This document shows, piece after piece, positions 1-8,680 of a stretch of 64,000 nt of DNA. Numbering within the stretch: position 1 is the first letter of the stretch; each line of letters starts with the position of its first letter. The notes beneath the pieces are model-generated. The model worked only from the letters and a program-made list of their open reading frames with translations, was not told the DNA's origin and did no database searches. Both the position numbers and the translations under genes were made by a program. Where the stretch lies: assembly GCF_031461075.1 (NCBI RefSeq), contig NZ_JAVKPK010000001.1:1-64000 (forward strand). Direction: 5' to 3'. This stretch comes from Methanosarcina baikalica (GTDB taxonomy: Archaea > Halobacteriota > Methanosarcinia > Methanosarcinales > Methanosarcinaceae).

Positions 1-684
1 AATCTGTCACTGAAAAGGAGAATGAATTATAATTGGAATCCTCTGCTCGTCGTGTTTTTTTTGTTTCATGTGTAGGGAAAACTAAGTGAGCGTTCAAGGG
101 CATACTTTAAACAGAGTCCTTATCTTATGTTTTTTTAGTTAGACCGGTTTTTTATGGGAAAATATGTGAATTTTTCCTCGCTTTAGCTTCTGATTTCGGA
201 ATATTTTACCAGAAATCGAAAATGTACAGAGCTTTTACTAAAACATATGCAAAATGATCCTCCATAATTCTGCCTATATGTTTCTCATAGTTTTTTTGCA
301 TTTGATGGCGGTTATCGAAGGGAAAATACAGCTCTTCAAAATATTAAGCCTCTTGATTACGGTTTTTTAAAATCATTACATAGTCTTTGGAATGACAATA
401 AACAAAAACACATAGCAAGTGTTAGCCGATATCGATATCTTCAATTGAGTTAACAAACGTTGGTCAAAAATGAAGGAAGTCTCAGAAATTGGGGCACTTA
501 CATGAATTAACTGATTTCCACCCGAAGGAAAGGTAAAATCTTATCGGGTATATAAGTTCAGTATTACGAATGAGATTGATTTTCATACGAATAGTGTTTT
601 GAGTAGAAAATCTTATTTTTGAACTTAAACCTTTAGTTTTCCTCAAATTTCTCAATAGTTTATTTCCATTGGAACTTTTGATGA
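1..684. other. No intact gene; presumed decayed insertion-sequence body
   Basis: No reading frame of useful length with recognisable protein similarity is seen here. Because the following bases read as the C-terminal end of an IS6-family transposase, this stretch is probably the eroded upstream part of the same element. I found no matching left terminal repeat, so the left boundary is either lost or outside the window. This is inference from position. Confidence 0.4.
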
Positions 685-840
685 TTACTTCAATTCTAGG
701 CTTTCAATGTTTTCAAGCTGCTAATAAGACTTTAAAAGAAATTGAAGCTATAAATATGATCAAAAAAGGACAAGTAAATGATCTTTACTCTGTTCTATTA
801 TAGTGTCAAATTGCAGAAATATTTTTTTGCAACGGAACCT
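685..840 (+). mobile_element. 3' relic of an IS6-family insertion sequence
   Basis: Bases 685-803 translate to the typical IS6/IS240 transposase tail: a SILGFQCFQAANKTL stretch followed by KEIEAINMIKKGQV and a stop codon at 801-803. Bases 821-839 then read TTTTTGCAACGGAACC, the right-end form of the IS6-type terminal repeat (GGTTCCGTTGCAAAAA in the other orientation). The catalytic DDE part is not readable upstream, so the element is dead. The family call rests on the transposase tail and the terminal repeat together. Confidence 0.65.
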
Positions 841-1001
841 ATTCATTTCTAATGTAATTTGTTATCGAGAGAATTCCTTGTGCATGCATCCCTCATTTCC
901 AATGGAAAACACTAGCAGACGCCTTTTATTCCAATATAATATAATTTCGGGTAGATACAACAGAAAAAGAACTAATAGGAAGCCCAACAAACAGTAATAT
1001 C

Positions 1002-1247
1002 ATGTTACCTGAAAAAATGGCTCGGCAAATGTACGCGAAAAATCGTGAAAAGATACTTCAACATGCACGAAACGCACGGCGTGGATACTTTATTGTGAAT
1101 TTTTATAATAATTATGATGTGAAAATAAGCTCTGAGAAAGATGATAAATCAGAGTTCAGCTTTCTAATACCTAGCGCGCTTGAATTTCTAGATGTTAAGT
1201 TTAACAAAGCATTGACTGATTATCTTACTTATGGTAAAAATCACTAA
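1002..1247 (+). CDS. Hypothetical 81-aa protein in mobile-element remains
   Basis: An ATG-started frame of 81 residues between the IS6 relic and a miniature element with the same kind of ends. The N-terminal half is basic (KMARQMYAKNREKILQHARN), the C-terminal half mixed. No domain is recognised and no good ribosome binding site is seen. It could be a passenger gene, a fragment of a larger gene broken by insertion, or a chance frame. Confidence 0.3.
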   Translation: MLPEKMARQMYAKNREKILQHARNARRGYFIVNFYNNYDVKISSEKDDKSEFSFLIPSALEFLDVKFNKALTDYLTYGKNH

Positions 1248-1280
1248 TAAGCCCTTGACTCAGGTGAAATGAGAAAAAGA

Positions 1281-1432
1281 GGGTTCCGTTGCAAAAATTC
1301 AGAGCATTTTACAAAATCGTGCAAAACCTTCACAATAAGGTAATTTGAGTGATCAAATTGAGGTTAAAATAACATTTAAAGGAACTAATAATAGCCTCAA
1401 AGTACAGGAAAATTATTTTTGCGACGGAACCC
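1281..1432. mobile_element. 152-bp miniature element with IS6-like terminal repeats
   Basis: The left end GGGTTCCGTTGCAAAAAT (1281-1298) and the right end ATTTTTGCGACGGAACCC (1415-1432) are inverted copies matching at 17 of 18 positions. The same repeat terminates the IS6 relic at 821-839. The 116-bp interior has no transposase, so this looks like a non-autonomous (MITE-like) derivative. No clear target duplication is seen. Confidence 0.65.
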
Positions 1433-1575
1433 TTTCGGTAACTGTTGATGGAGCAAATCGTCACTATAAAAAGCTTGAAAAAGAAACTTTAGATGCCATT
1501 CTTTTTGAAAGACCTTCTCCAGATGAGGGAATTCAGAATATCTATATGGAAACAGATTCAGAAGGCTGCTTATAA
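1345..1575 (+). CDS. Doubtful 76-aa ORF crossing the miniature element's right end
   Basis: A TTG-started frame whose first third lies inside the miniature element and reads through its right terminal repeat. The last 45 residues (LSVTVDGANRHYKKL and on to ERPSPDEGIQNIYMETDSEG) look protein-like, so it may be the surviving 3' part of a gene into which the element inserted. No family is recognised. Confidence 0.25.
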   Translation: MSDQIEVKITFKGTNNSLKVQENYFCDGTLSVTVDGANRHYKKLEKETLDAILFERPSPDEGIQNIYMETDSEGCL

Positions 1576-1671
1576 GATGGGAAAAAAAGGTTGAGAATTA
1601 CCTTGCTATGCTTCAGTTAGCATGTGCATGGATAATATTTAGAGCAGCGGGACTTTTCGGATAGGCTCTTA

Positions 1672-1881
1672 GTGTTCAATACATCAAATACACCGAAAGA
1701 AAGGAAACTGCAAATATTTGGCGATCCACTCGAGGTACTCTGGAAAAATTGTATTTTCGATTTTTGCGGAGTAAAAAACTTTTATAGAAAAATGTTTGGG
1801 GTTATAGTTACCAGCAAGCTTGAAGAAAGACAAATGTGGCTAAAAGAAGTGAGAAAAACAGTAGATGCATATTTCCCTTAA
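1672..1881 (+). CDS. Hypothetical 69-aa ORF
   Basis: A GTG-started short frame with no recognised domain and no obvious ribosome binding site. It is flanked by a weak inverted similarity (GACTTTTCGG near 1647, CCGAAAAGTC near 1888) resembling insertion-sequence ends, so it may be debris of a second element. Confidence 0.2.
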   Translation: MFNTSNTPKERKLQIFGDPLEVLWKNCIFDFCGVKNFYRKMFGVIVTSKLEERQMWLKEVRKTVDAYFP

Positions 1882-2027
1882 TTAGCCCCGAAAAGTCTAT
1901 CTGAAAAAAGAAAACTCCAGGGTTGAAAATGGTTCAACCGTTGAGAAACAATTTAAAGGATTCTGAAAACTTAAACAGCTTCAGGGATATTATTCACTCA
2001 CATATTATTTGCTCAAACATTTTTTGC

Positions 2028-3098
2028 TCAGGAGATTATTTTATCCAGCTGATTTGTCTGAGCAGCTATTTTGATTTCCTGGGCCATTCTCCTTCCGGTG
2101 GAGAGGTTTTCCTGCATCAGGTCCGCATAAGGGGAACCTGATACGTAAAGGTTTGTCCCCGCTACAATCCTTGCCGAAATCTCAAATACCTTAATCTCAA
2201 GCGAATCCGTAAAAACCGTTTCAAGGCAGAAAGCTCCTATCATCCCGCCAAAAAGGCCCAGAGACTCTTCAACTACACGTTCTCCCAGCGAAAAGATAAG
2301 CGGCAGCAGGGATTCTCTTGCTACTAGGGGTACGTTTCCTGTGACCACATATGTAGGACGGATACCTGCTTCTATAAGTTCCCTGGGTGAGCCGAGCCTG
2401 AAGATCTCATCGGCATTGGACTCTACCCTGCGGTCCATGCTAAGAAGCTCAAGGCTGCCCTCGCTTAAAGTGTATCCCTCATTTCTGATCGGAGAGTAGA
2501 AGTAGTGAAGGTAATAACGGGTTCCGGTAATAAATTCCTGAATTGTGTACTTCTGTGTATGGTCTACGAGCTCATCGAATTCTTCAAAGGTTTTTGCAAC
2601 GAAGAAACCTTTTCCTCCCTTTGCTCCATCGTACTTAACCATTACAGGCCCATTGATATCGTGAGGGTCATCGATTTTACCGGGCATGTGAATGCCTGCT
2701 CCCAGTAGCCACTCCCTTTCTTTATCCCTGTCCGATTCCCATTCAAGTACAGCCCGGTTCCCGAATGTAGGCACAGCCATCTTTGCAAAATTTTCCGTGC
2801 CCAAGTAAGCAACAAATGAACCATGAGGAATAATGATAGTGTTTTTCTGTCTAAGTTCTTCGGCCTTATTCATTATATCTTCATAGCTTTCGACAACAAG
2901 GTATTCATCTGGCTTTGCCTTGGGGAATGCTTCATAAAATTTAGGCGGTTTGCCAACGCAGATTCCCAGAGTCCTGAATCCTTCTTTTCGAGCTCCATCA
3001 AATATTTGAAGGCTTGAGTGAGAGCAGACTGTTGCAATTGTAATGTTTTCTAAATCGTAATTATTCAGAAATTCAAGAACCTGCTGTTTTGTGATCAT
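2028..3098 (-). CDS. purP: 5-formaminoimidazole-4-carboxamide ribonucleotide synthetase (PurP)
   Basis: PurP makes FAICAR from AICAR, formate and ATP, the folate-independent archaeal version of the penultimate purine step. The 356-residue length fits the family. Family stretches are visible: TVCSHSSLQIFDGARKEGF (about 23-41) at the substrate end, the ATP-grasp glycine-rich loop VMVKYDGAKGGKGFF (about 151-165), and a C-terminal ATP-grasp segment with the acidic EIKVFEISARIVAG metal/nucleotide region. The ATG start at 3098 is followed directly by the conserved N-terminus. It is divergent from the HTH gene at 3289; the 190 bp between are rich in TATA-like stretches. It appears to be transcribed alone. 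Confidence 0.93.
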   Translation of the reverse strand: MITKQQVLEFLNNYDLENITIATVCSHSSLQIFDGARKEGFRTLGICVGKPPKFYEAFPKAKPDEYLVVESYEDIMNKAEELRQKNTIIIPHGSFVAYLGTENFAKMAVPTFGNRAVLEWESDRDKEREWLLGAGIHMPGKIDDPHDINGPVMVKYDGAKGGKGFFVAKTFEEFDELVDHTQKYTIQEFITGTRYYLHYFYSPIRNEGYTLSEGSLELLSMDRRVESNADEIFRLGSPRELIEAGIRPTYVVTGNVPLVARESLLPLIFSLGERVVEESLGLFGGMIGAFCLETVFTDSLEIKVFEISARIVAGTNLYVSGSPYADLMQENLSTGRRMAQEIKIAAQTNQLDKIIS

Positions 3099-3288
3099 AA
3101 TTGGTACCAGCGGAAAATTTAGATTAGAATATACAATGTTATATTTAAGGTTAAGGTCTGGATTCTATATATAAATATAGTAGTTGATGTATATTTACCT
3201 ATAATAAATAAAAATTTATATTAAGATCGGTACAAACTAAAGTACAGACTGAATAAAAATAAGCAGGTTTTTAACTCAGGAAATAAGT

Positions 3289-4260
3289 ATGAACGGGCTT
3301 GAAGATCGAAATGGTTTAGACGGGCTTGAAGATCGAAATGGTTTAGACGGGCTTGAAGATCGAGATGGTTTATCGGAAACCAGCGAGATGCTGGAAGGGC
3401 CTGACCGAATGGATCAGGACAGCAGGGTGCTTATTCTCCCGGTAAATGGGGAATCCAGAAAGATCACGCAGATTCTTTCCAATGAAACATCGTTAAAGAT
3501 CCTAGAACTGCTCGGGAAAAAAAGCATGTCTGCAACCAAGATTGCAGAGGAGCTGAATCTCCCCCTTACCACTGTTAAGTATAATCTTGATTCTCTGTTC
3601 GAATCCGATCTTATAAAAATCAAACAAATAAAATGGAGCCAGAAAGGGCGGCAGATAAAAATCTACGAGTCAGTAGAAAAACTGATTGTCCTTGTTCCTT
3701 CGAGGACCTCTATAGACAAGCTCTCTATCATAAGTCTGCTGCAGAAGTACATGGGGGTAATCGGAGCTGCCTTTTTTGCAGTTGCGGGGATAGAATACTT
3801 TTCAGCCTATATGCAGGCACAAAGGATCGTTGATGCAACTGCTCCCTTGAGAATGGGGGTAACTGAGGCAGCAAATAAGTCTTCCCCCGAAGCAATGGTT
3901 ACGAGAGTCAACGAGAGCAACAATATGAGCCCTAAGCTAGCTCTCGACCAGCAGATACCAGAAGGAGCTCCGCAGGCAAGTTATGAGACTTTGAAAACCG
4001 GAACAGGAAATACATCTTCTGGAGTGGAAGCTGGCCCGGTTCACGGAGCTGCTGAGGTTCCCATGTCCTCTCCAGATGGTTTGGATTCTACTCATGGGCT
4101 TCCCCCTGTCCCGTCTGAAGGGCTCGCTCATGCAGGCGGGATTCACGGGCTTTATGATACTCTTTCTCTTCACCCTGGAGTCTGGTTTCTTTTCGGATGT
4201 ATTTTTATAGTATTTCTGATGATTGTAAGAGAAGTCTATTATAAGAAAAAAGCCAAGTAA
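3289..4260 (+). CDS. Membrane-anchored winged-helix (ArsR-like) regulator with N-terminal repeats
   Basis: A 323-residue protein. Residues 3-28 are nearly three copies of a nine-residue unit GLEDRNGLD. Residues about 58-130 form a winged helix (ETSLKILELLGKKSMSAT, then AEELNLPLTTVKYNLDSL as the recognition region). A hydrophobic segment at about 147-168 and a second at about 298-317 followed by YYKKKAK suggest two membrane helices enclosing a roughly 130-residue Ser/Gly/Pro-rich loop. Such proteins are inferred to relay an external cue to transcription; the ligand and targets are unknown. It ends 12 bp before truA, so the two are probably co-transcribed. Confidence 0.75.
   Translation: MNGLEDRNGLDGLEDRNGLDGLEDRDGLSETSEMLEGPDRMDQDSRVLILPVNGESRKITQILSNETSLKILELLGKKSMSATKIAEELNLPLTTVKYNLDSLFESDLIKIKQIKWSQKGRQIKIYESVEKLIVLVPSRTSIDKLSIISLLQKYMGVIGAAFFAVAGIEYFSAYMQAQRIVDATAPLRMGVTEAANKSSPEAMVTRVNESNNMSPKLALDQQIPEGAPQASYETLKTGTGNTSSGVEAGPVHGAAEVPMSSPDGLDSTHGLPPVPSEGLAHAGGIHGLYDTLSLHPGVWFLFGCIFIVFLMIVREVYYKKKAK
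3295..3372 (+). repeat. 27-bp in-frame tandem repeat, about 2.9 copies
   Basis: Units begin at 3295, 3322 and 3349, each starting GGGCTTGAAGATCG. The first two copies are identical over 27 bp; the third differs by one A-to-G change (N to D) and diverges at its last codon. The repeat is a multiple of three and encodes GLEDRNGLD in the HTH protein's N-terminus, so copy-number change would lengthen or shorten the protein without a frameshift. Confidence 0.9.
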
Positions 4261-4272
4261 TCAGAGATTGGT

Positions 4273-5082
4273 ATGAGAGTCGCTTTAAAGCTTGCATACA
4301 TAGGCACCGAGTTTCACGGCTCCCAGATCCAGCCCAATGTCGAGACCGTGGAGGGAGAACTCTTCAAGGCTCTTCGGAATCTCGGGATCATAGAAAGCCC
4401 CAAATCTGCTAATTATACCTGTGCCGGCAGGACCGACGCTGGGGTTCATGCCCTCGAACAGATTGTCGCTTTTGACACGGACAAACCGAACCTAGCAATT
4501 CCAAGGGCCATAAACTCCGAACTTCCCCCAACGATCTGGGCCTGGGCCCACGCGGAAGTGCCCCTCGACTTTGACGCTCGGAGAGATGCGGTTTCCAGAC
4601 ACTACCGCTATGTGATGAGCGGGGAAGAGTACAATATATCCAGGATCCGGGAAGCTTCAAAATTGCTGATTGGAACCCATGATTTTGAAAACTTTTCAAG
4701 AACCGATGGAGAAAAGAGTACGATTCGCACCCTGGAAAGGATAAACGCCCGCGTAGATGGAGAGCTTACAAAAATCGATGTTGTTGGACATAGTTTCCTC
4801 TGGAATATGGTCCGAAAAATAGTGACCGCACTTTCCATGATCGGAAAAGGAGTACGTGATAACGATTGGCTGCTTCAGATGCTAAATCCCGATATATACG
4901 AAGAAGGAATCGAACCTGCTCCTGCCTATGGGTTGACCCTTATGAAAGTGAATTACAAAGAAAATCTGAGATGGGTCGATGACAATTATTCCATAAGGAG
5001 AGCAGGTGAGCAAAACCAGAAACGCATACTCAGCCATAGGGTTATGGCAGAAGTACTTGAAGAACTGATTTCTCATGAGTAA
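4273..5082 (+). CDS. truA: tRNA pseudouridine synthase A
   Basis: TruA converts uridines 38-40 of the tRNA anticodon arm to pseudouridine. The 269-residue protein has the family's catalytic motif CAGRTDAGVHA with the nucleophilic aspartate at residue 55, an N-terminal KLAYIGTEFHGSQIQP segment, the central SRHYRYVM strand, and GHSFLWNMVRKIV in the second half. It starts 12 bp after the HTH regulator gene and is followed at once by a hairpin terminator, so it is the last gene of that unit. Confidence 0.95.
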   Translation: MRVALKLAYIGTEFHGSQIQPNVETVEGELFKALRNLGIIESPKSANYTCAGRTDAGVHALEQIVAFDTDKPNLAIPRAINSELPPTIWAWAHAEVPLDFDARRDAVSRHYRYVMSGEEYNISRIREASKLLIGTHDFENFSRTDGEKSTIRTLERINARVDGELTKIDVVGHSFLWNMVRKIVTALSMIGKGVRDNDWLLQMLNPDIYEEGIEPAPAYGLTLMKVNYKENLRWVDDNYSIRRAGEQNQKRILSHRVMAEVLEELISHE

Positions 5083-5108
5083 GAATGCCCTTTAAGGGCA
5101 TTCTTTAT
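5083..5108 (+). terminator. Hairpin terminator after truA
   Basis: GAATGCCCTT (5083-5092) and AAGGGCATTC (5094-5103) are perfect inverted repeats directly after the truA stop codon, followed by TTTATATT. It could work in both directions, because the minus-strand methyltransferase gene ends just beyond at 5130. Confidence 0.6.
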
Positions 5109-5129
5109 ATTCTACATTTAATTTTGATT

Positions 5130-6197
5130 CTAATTTTTTATTTCCATTTTCATTTCCACTTCTTTCTGAAAAATAGTTATTGTCCGGGTAAGGCTTCTAT
5201 GCACTCTCTGGACATAAATATCAAGAACCTTAAGTCCTGCCTTTTCTCCGTATTCTAATGCGGCCTTGTCCGAAACTACAATTGCTATGCCTCCTGGCTT
5301 CAGAACACGGTGGATCTCCTCCAGAGCACAGGAATAAAGTTCTTCCAGGGATCCGGCAATAACTGCTGCCGACCTGCCGTATGGCGGGTCAGTAACGACT
5401 GCATTTATTGTTGCTTCCTTAAACGGAATCCTACAGGCGTCCCCTTCCATCAGAGCATAGTCCAGCTTAAAGGCTTCAAGATTCATACGGGCACCCACAA
5501 CAAGTTTTTCCTGGGCATCGACTCCTATAACCCTTGCTCCCACAAGTCCGGCTTCAACAAGAATACCGGCAGTGCCGCAGAAGGGATCCAGAATGAGTTC
5601 ACCTGGCTTTATTCCTGACAGGTTTGCAAGGACGCGTGCGACCCTGGGCATAAGGACCCCAGGATGGAAAAAAGGTTTGTTCTGGGGAGTTCTGGATTCG
5701 TATGCGTTTCTGTCGATAGAAGACAGGATGGTCCCCAGTACAGCTTTTTCACTCAGGATTACTCTAAATTCCACATCAGGGTTTTTCAGATTTGCCCGAA
5801 AGCCCTTTCTGTAGATGCAGCCTCCGATTTTCTGTTCAAGAAGCTCGCCCGGAAAGTCCACATTATGTTTGATCCGTTTTGCCCTGACCACAAAACTTTG
5901 TCCTTCCCTGATATAGCTAGAGGGATCAAATGCCTCTGCAAGTTTCAGGATCATGTCCGGGGTATTTTCGGAAATTCCTACAACTTTAAGGATATGGTGG
6001 GTCATTGACAGCCTTTCGGTTATCGGGCCTCTAAGTATTCTTTCCACACCCTCTTCTTTGCCTGCTATATCCACTACCAGGCACTGATCAATCCTGGTGT
6101 GAGGGTGAAAATCAAGCCCTTCTATTTTGAGGCAGGCAAAGACTTCGGCAGATGGCAGTTCTTCATGCTCTCCAGAGAGTTCAAAAGCGTATAACAT
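5130..6197 (-). CDS. THUMP-domain tRNA (guanine-10-N2) methyltransferase, Trm11/Trm-G10 family
   Basis: Predicted to methylate the exocyclic amine of guanosine 10 in tRNA using S-adenosylmethionine. Of 355 residues, the first ~165 resemble a THUMP tRNA-binding region; the rest is a Rossmann methyltransferase with motif I LDPFCGTAG (203-211), an acidic cofactor loop GVDAQEK, and the N2-guanine catalytic motif DPPYG (270-274). Length and domain order match archaeal Trm-G10. It converges on truA, another tRNA modification gene. The exact tRNA position modified is inferred from the family. Confidence 0.87.
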   Translation of the reverse strand: MLYAFELSGEHEELPSAEVFACLKIEGLDFHPHTRIDQCLVVDIAGKEEGVERILRGPITERLSMTHHILKVVGISENTPDMILKLAEAFDPSSYIREGQSFVVRAKRIKHNVDFPGELLEQKIGGCIYRKGFRANLKNPDVEFRVILSEKAVLGTILSSIDRNAYESRTPQNKPFFHPGVLMPRVARVLANLSGIKPGELILDPFCGTAGILVEAGLVGARVIGVDAQEKLVVGARMNLEAFKLDYALMEGDACRIPFKEATINAVVTDPPYGRSAAVIAGSLEELYSCALEEIHRVLKPGGIAIVVSDKAALEYGEKAGLKVLDIYVQRVHRSLTRTITIFQKEVEMKMEIKN

Positions 6198-6406
6198 TGG
6201 TGATCCGGAATAAGTTGATAATTATAGTTTGAAATAATATTCGTAGCGTGTAATTCGGAAATAATGTCAAATTTATTATGCGAATGCGAGGATAATCCTC
6301 CGCCATTAAATGGAATTTCTCAAAAAGTGAAAGCGGCAAATCCGGCAGAAATTGCCTGAATAAGTATCAATTAAAAGCAATCCTTTTAGTTAAAAGCAAT
6401 TTTTTC

Positions 6407-6715
6407 TTAAAACATTTTTTCCAGGGTTTCCCTGCCAGTCATTCCGGGCTTAATCCCAAGTTCCCTGGCTAACTGAGTTACTTCGACGACCTGGGCTTTG
6501 AGCATATCTTCAAAACTTTGTACGCCTTTTACCTTTGCTGCCGTATCCCCGAGTGTCTCTGCAGCATTTACATTCAGGTATCCGCACATCAGGAACCCTT
6601 TTTCTGCCCTTATAACCAGAAGGGGATATTTTTGCATCTCAAAGCGGAGGCCAAGGGCGCACCCGCCTTCAAGTCGGATTTGTTCTATGAGCATGTTTTT
6701 CAGAATAAGCTTCAA
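6407..6715 (-). CDS. DUF1805 (YunC-type) small protein
   Basis: A 102-residue protein with the DUF1805/YunC pattern: a hydrophobic central strand pair (CALGLRFEMQKYPLLVIRAEKGFLMCGYLNVNAAETLGD, described here by position 19-57) and a helical tail with the GIKPGMTGRETLEKMF ending. YunC-family proteins are widespread in archaea and Bacillus; their function is not established. It begins 6 bp after the exported protein gene at 6722, so it is probably its downstream operon partner. Confidence 0.75.
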   Translation of the reverse strand: MKLILKNMLIEQIRLEGGCALGLRFEMQKYPLLVIRAEKGFLMCGYLNVNAAETLGDTAAKVKGVQSFEDMLKAQVVEVTQLARELGIKPGMTGRETLEKMF

Positions 6716-6721
6716 GCCAGA

Positions 6722-7534
6722 TTAACTTTTTGGACTCAGGTGGAGCTGTGTAAGGAAATTTTTGAAAAACCCTGAGGATTCCCGGGCCTCTGCTGTTTCT
6801 TCAGCAGCTACGGTTTTGTTCCTGATTTCTGTGCTCTCGTTTTCTACAGCCTTCTCAGTATTTTCTGTTATTTCCTGCAATTTTCCTCTTGAGCTCTCGT
6901 TCTCAGAAAGCCAGAGAGTTATATTTCCACTAGAGTCGAAGCTGCCTTTGAGCACGGTAAGGTTGTTTTCAAATCCCGAATTTTTTCCATTCAGTCCTTC
7001 GATTATCTCTGCATCAAAACCCTGAGGTAATCTGATCGTAAGATTCGAGTTCGGAGTGCCCATGAACCAGATTTCGGTTTCCTGACCTGCTTCTTTTTCA
7101 AAATTGTAGGTTACAGTGGCGCGGTTTGTAATAGCCGAACTTTTATTGGTCTTGCCGAGAGCTTCTTTCGAGATCCAGAAATCAACATCCTTGACTTTAA
7201 TAGCCTCTAAAGTACCATTAAGCTTTACGTCAGGTTTTGTTTCTATAGCTTTTTCCATTCTGTTCCTGAGAACTGTCTCCGCTTTCAGGATTTCCCAGGC
7301 ATTGACAAAGTTGTCGTCATTGCCTGCTTGCAGGTCTATAAAATCCCTAAAAATAACGGATTCGTTGTCTGTAATTTGTTCTTCATATTCCCAGGTCATT
7401 CCTCCCCTTTCCAGTGTGATGTTATTACTAGGAATGAAGGCAGCAGTACAGGGTTCTGCCAAAAGGGCAGGCGTAAGAAGAGTTATTAATAAAAACCAGG
7501 TTAAAAGAAGGTTATACAGTTTCAAGGCGCTCAA
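6722..7534 (-). CDS. Exported protein of unknown function
   Basis: A 270-residue protein with a clear N-terminal signal peptide (hydrophobic about 8-30, ending near AEPCTAA) and then a hydrophilic domain rich in Asn-Xaa-Ser/Thr sites, consistent with a surface glycoprotein. Beta-rich stretches such as ATVTYNFEKEAGQETEIWFMG (about 137-157) are visible. The C-terminus (about 215-255) is Glu/Thr-rich and probably extended or coiled. No family is recognised. It lies between map (upstream) and the DUF1805 gene (6 bp downstream). Confidence 0.65.
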   Translation of the reverse strand: MSALKLYNLLLTWFLLITLLTPALLAEPCTAAFIPSNNITLERGGMTWEYEEQITDNESVIFRDFIDLQAGNDDNFVNAWEILKAETVLRNRMEKAIETKPDVKLNGTLEAIKVKDVDFWISKEALGKTNKSSAITNRATVTYNFEKEAGQETEIWFMGTPNSNLTIRLPQGFDAEIIEGLNGKNSGFENNLTVLKGSFDSSGNITLWLSENESSRGKLQEITENTEKAVENESTEIRNKTVAAEETAEARESSGFFKNFLTQLHLSPKS

Positions 7535-7623
7535 CTCATCTTTTATTTATCACTCTTTTTTCACCTTATTATTCTTCCTCTTCTCTTTTCCCGGTTTTAT
7601 TTTTTCTCTATTCTTTTCCGGTT

Positions 7624-8514
7624 TTATTTTGTTGTGACTTCGCAGCCGTCCTGGGTTATTACTATGGTGTGCTCTGCCTGGGCTACAAGTCCACCTGCAC
7701 TTTCAAGAAGCACGGGATAAGAGTGAAGAATTCCTGCTTTTTCAAGCTGGATTAATACAAACTCCAGCCTGTCGGACTCAAGCCAGCGCTTTGCAAAAGG
7801 CAATTCCCTGTATTCTTCTACCTGTTTCAGGACGTTTCGGACTGCAGGCATGCGGACCGGCTTTTTTCTTATAAGGCTATATATTTCGGCCCAATTTCCG
7901 TCATGGACAAAACCTGCACCATCCGTAGCGAAGGGCTCGATTGCAAGCACATCTCCTTCCTTTAGAACGACTCCTCCTTCTACATGCCTGTTCGGAACAG
8001 AAGGTTCATCATGAGCCTCGTATTGGGAAAGCCCGTGGCCTGTCAGGTTCATTATCGGATTCAATCCATAACTGCGAATACTGTCCTCGATTGCAGCCCC
8101 GATTTCTCCTGTAGCAATCCCTGGCCTTGCAAGGTCAATGGCTGCGGCAAGAGCCTCTTCAGCTGCTTTAAGGATATCCGGATTTCCTGAAAGGTCAACA
8201 GTCACAGCCGCGTCTGCAATGTATCCGTCCACGTGGACTCCAAGGTCCAGCTTGACCATATCTTTTCCAAAAACGTCAGCGCTTCCTGCCTTTGGGGTTG
8301 CATGTGCGGCCTCTTCGTTTCTAGATATGTTGCAGGGAAAAGCCGGCCTTCCCCCAAGCTCTATAGTCCGATTTTCCACAAATTCCGCAACTTTCAGCAG
8401 ACTGTTTCCGATCCTGATCATTTCCACGGCTTCGGCCCTGACAATCTTCAGGATCCTGCCTGCGTCCCTGTATTTTTCAAGGATCTCTTCTTTATTGTGC
8501 ACATTATCAGTCAT
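7624..8514 (-). CDS. map: Methionine aminopeptidase, type II
   Basis: Removes the initiator methionine from new proteins. The 296-residue length and the insertion near the C-terminus fit archaeal/eukaryotic type II enzymes. The M24 di-metal ligands are all present: two aspartates in LDLGVHVDGYIADAAVT, histidine in LTGHGLSQYEAHDEPS, glutamate in LAIEPFATDG and glutamate in VAQAEHTIVI. The gene lies 166 bp downstream of the start side of another M24 peptidase gene on the same strand. Confidence 0.95.
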   Translation of the reverse strand: MTDNVHNKEEILEKYRDAGRILKIVRAEAVEMIRIGNSLLKVAEFVENRTIELGGRPAFPCNISRNEEAAHATPKAGSADVFGKDMVKLDLGVHVDGYIADAAVTVDLSGNPDILKAAEEALAAAIDLARPGIATGEIGAAIEDSIRSYGLNPIMNLTGHGLSQYEAHDEPSVPNRHVEGGVVLKEGDVLAIEPFATDGAGFVHDGNWAEIYSLIRKKPVRMPAVRNVLKQVEEYRELPFAKRWLESDRLEFVLIQLEKAGILHSYPVLLESAGGLVAQAEHTIVITQDGCEVTTK

Positions 8515-8680
8515 GTTGACTCCTTATTGGATGATAATAGATCCCTGCCCGGATTGATAAATTGTAAATTCCTGAGTGTGTGTTCCCGCTTGTAAACCGT
8601 GAATTTTCGATTTGGACAGGTTAGGTATTATCAAAGAAGATATAAACAGATTCAAACAGATTTTTTAAATTATAAAGATG

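Noticed and set aside
1640..1905. Inverted GACTTTTCGG/CCGAAAAGTC pair as ends of an insertion sequence
   Set aside because: Only about 10 bp match, flanks differ, and the order of the ends is not clearly outward-facing; too weak to mark as an element.
3295..3372. Possible CRISPR array
   Set aside because: The 27-bp units are contiguous with no spacers and lie in frame in a coding region. No CRISPR array was seen elsewhere in the window.
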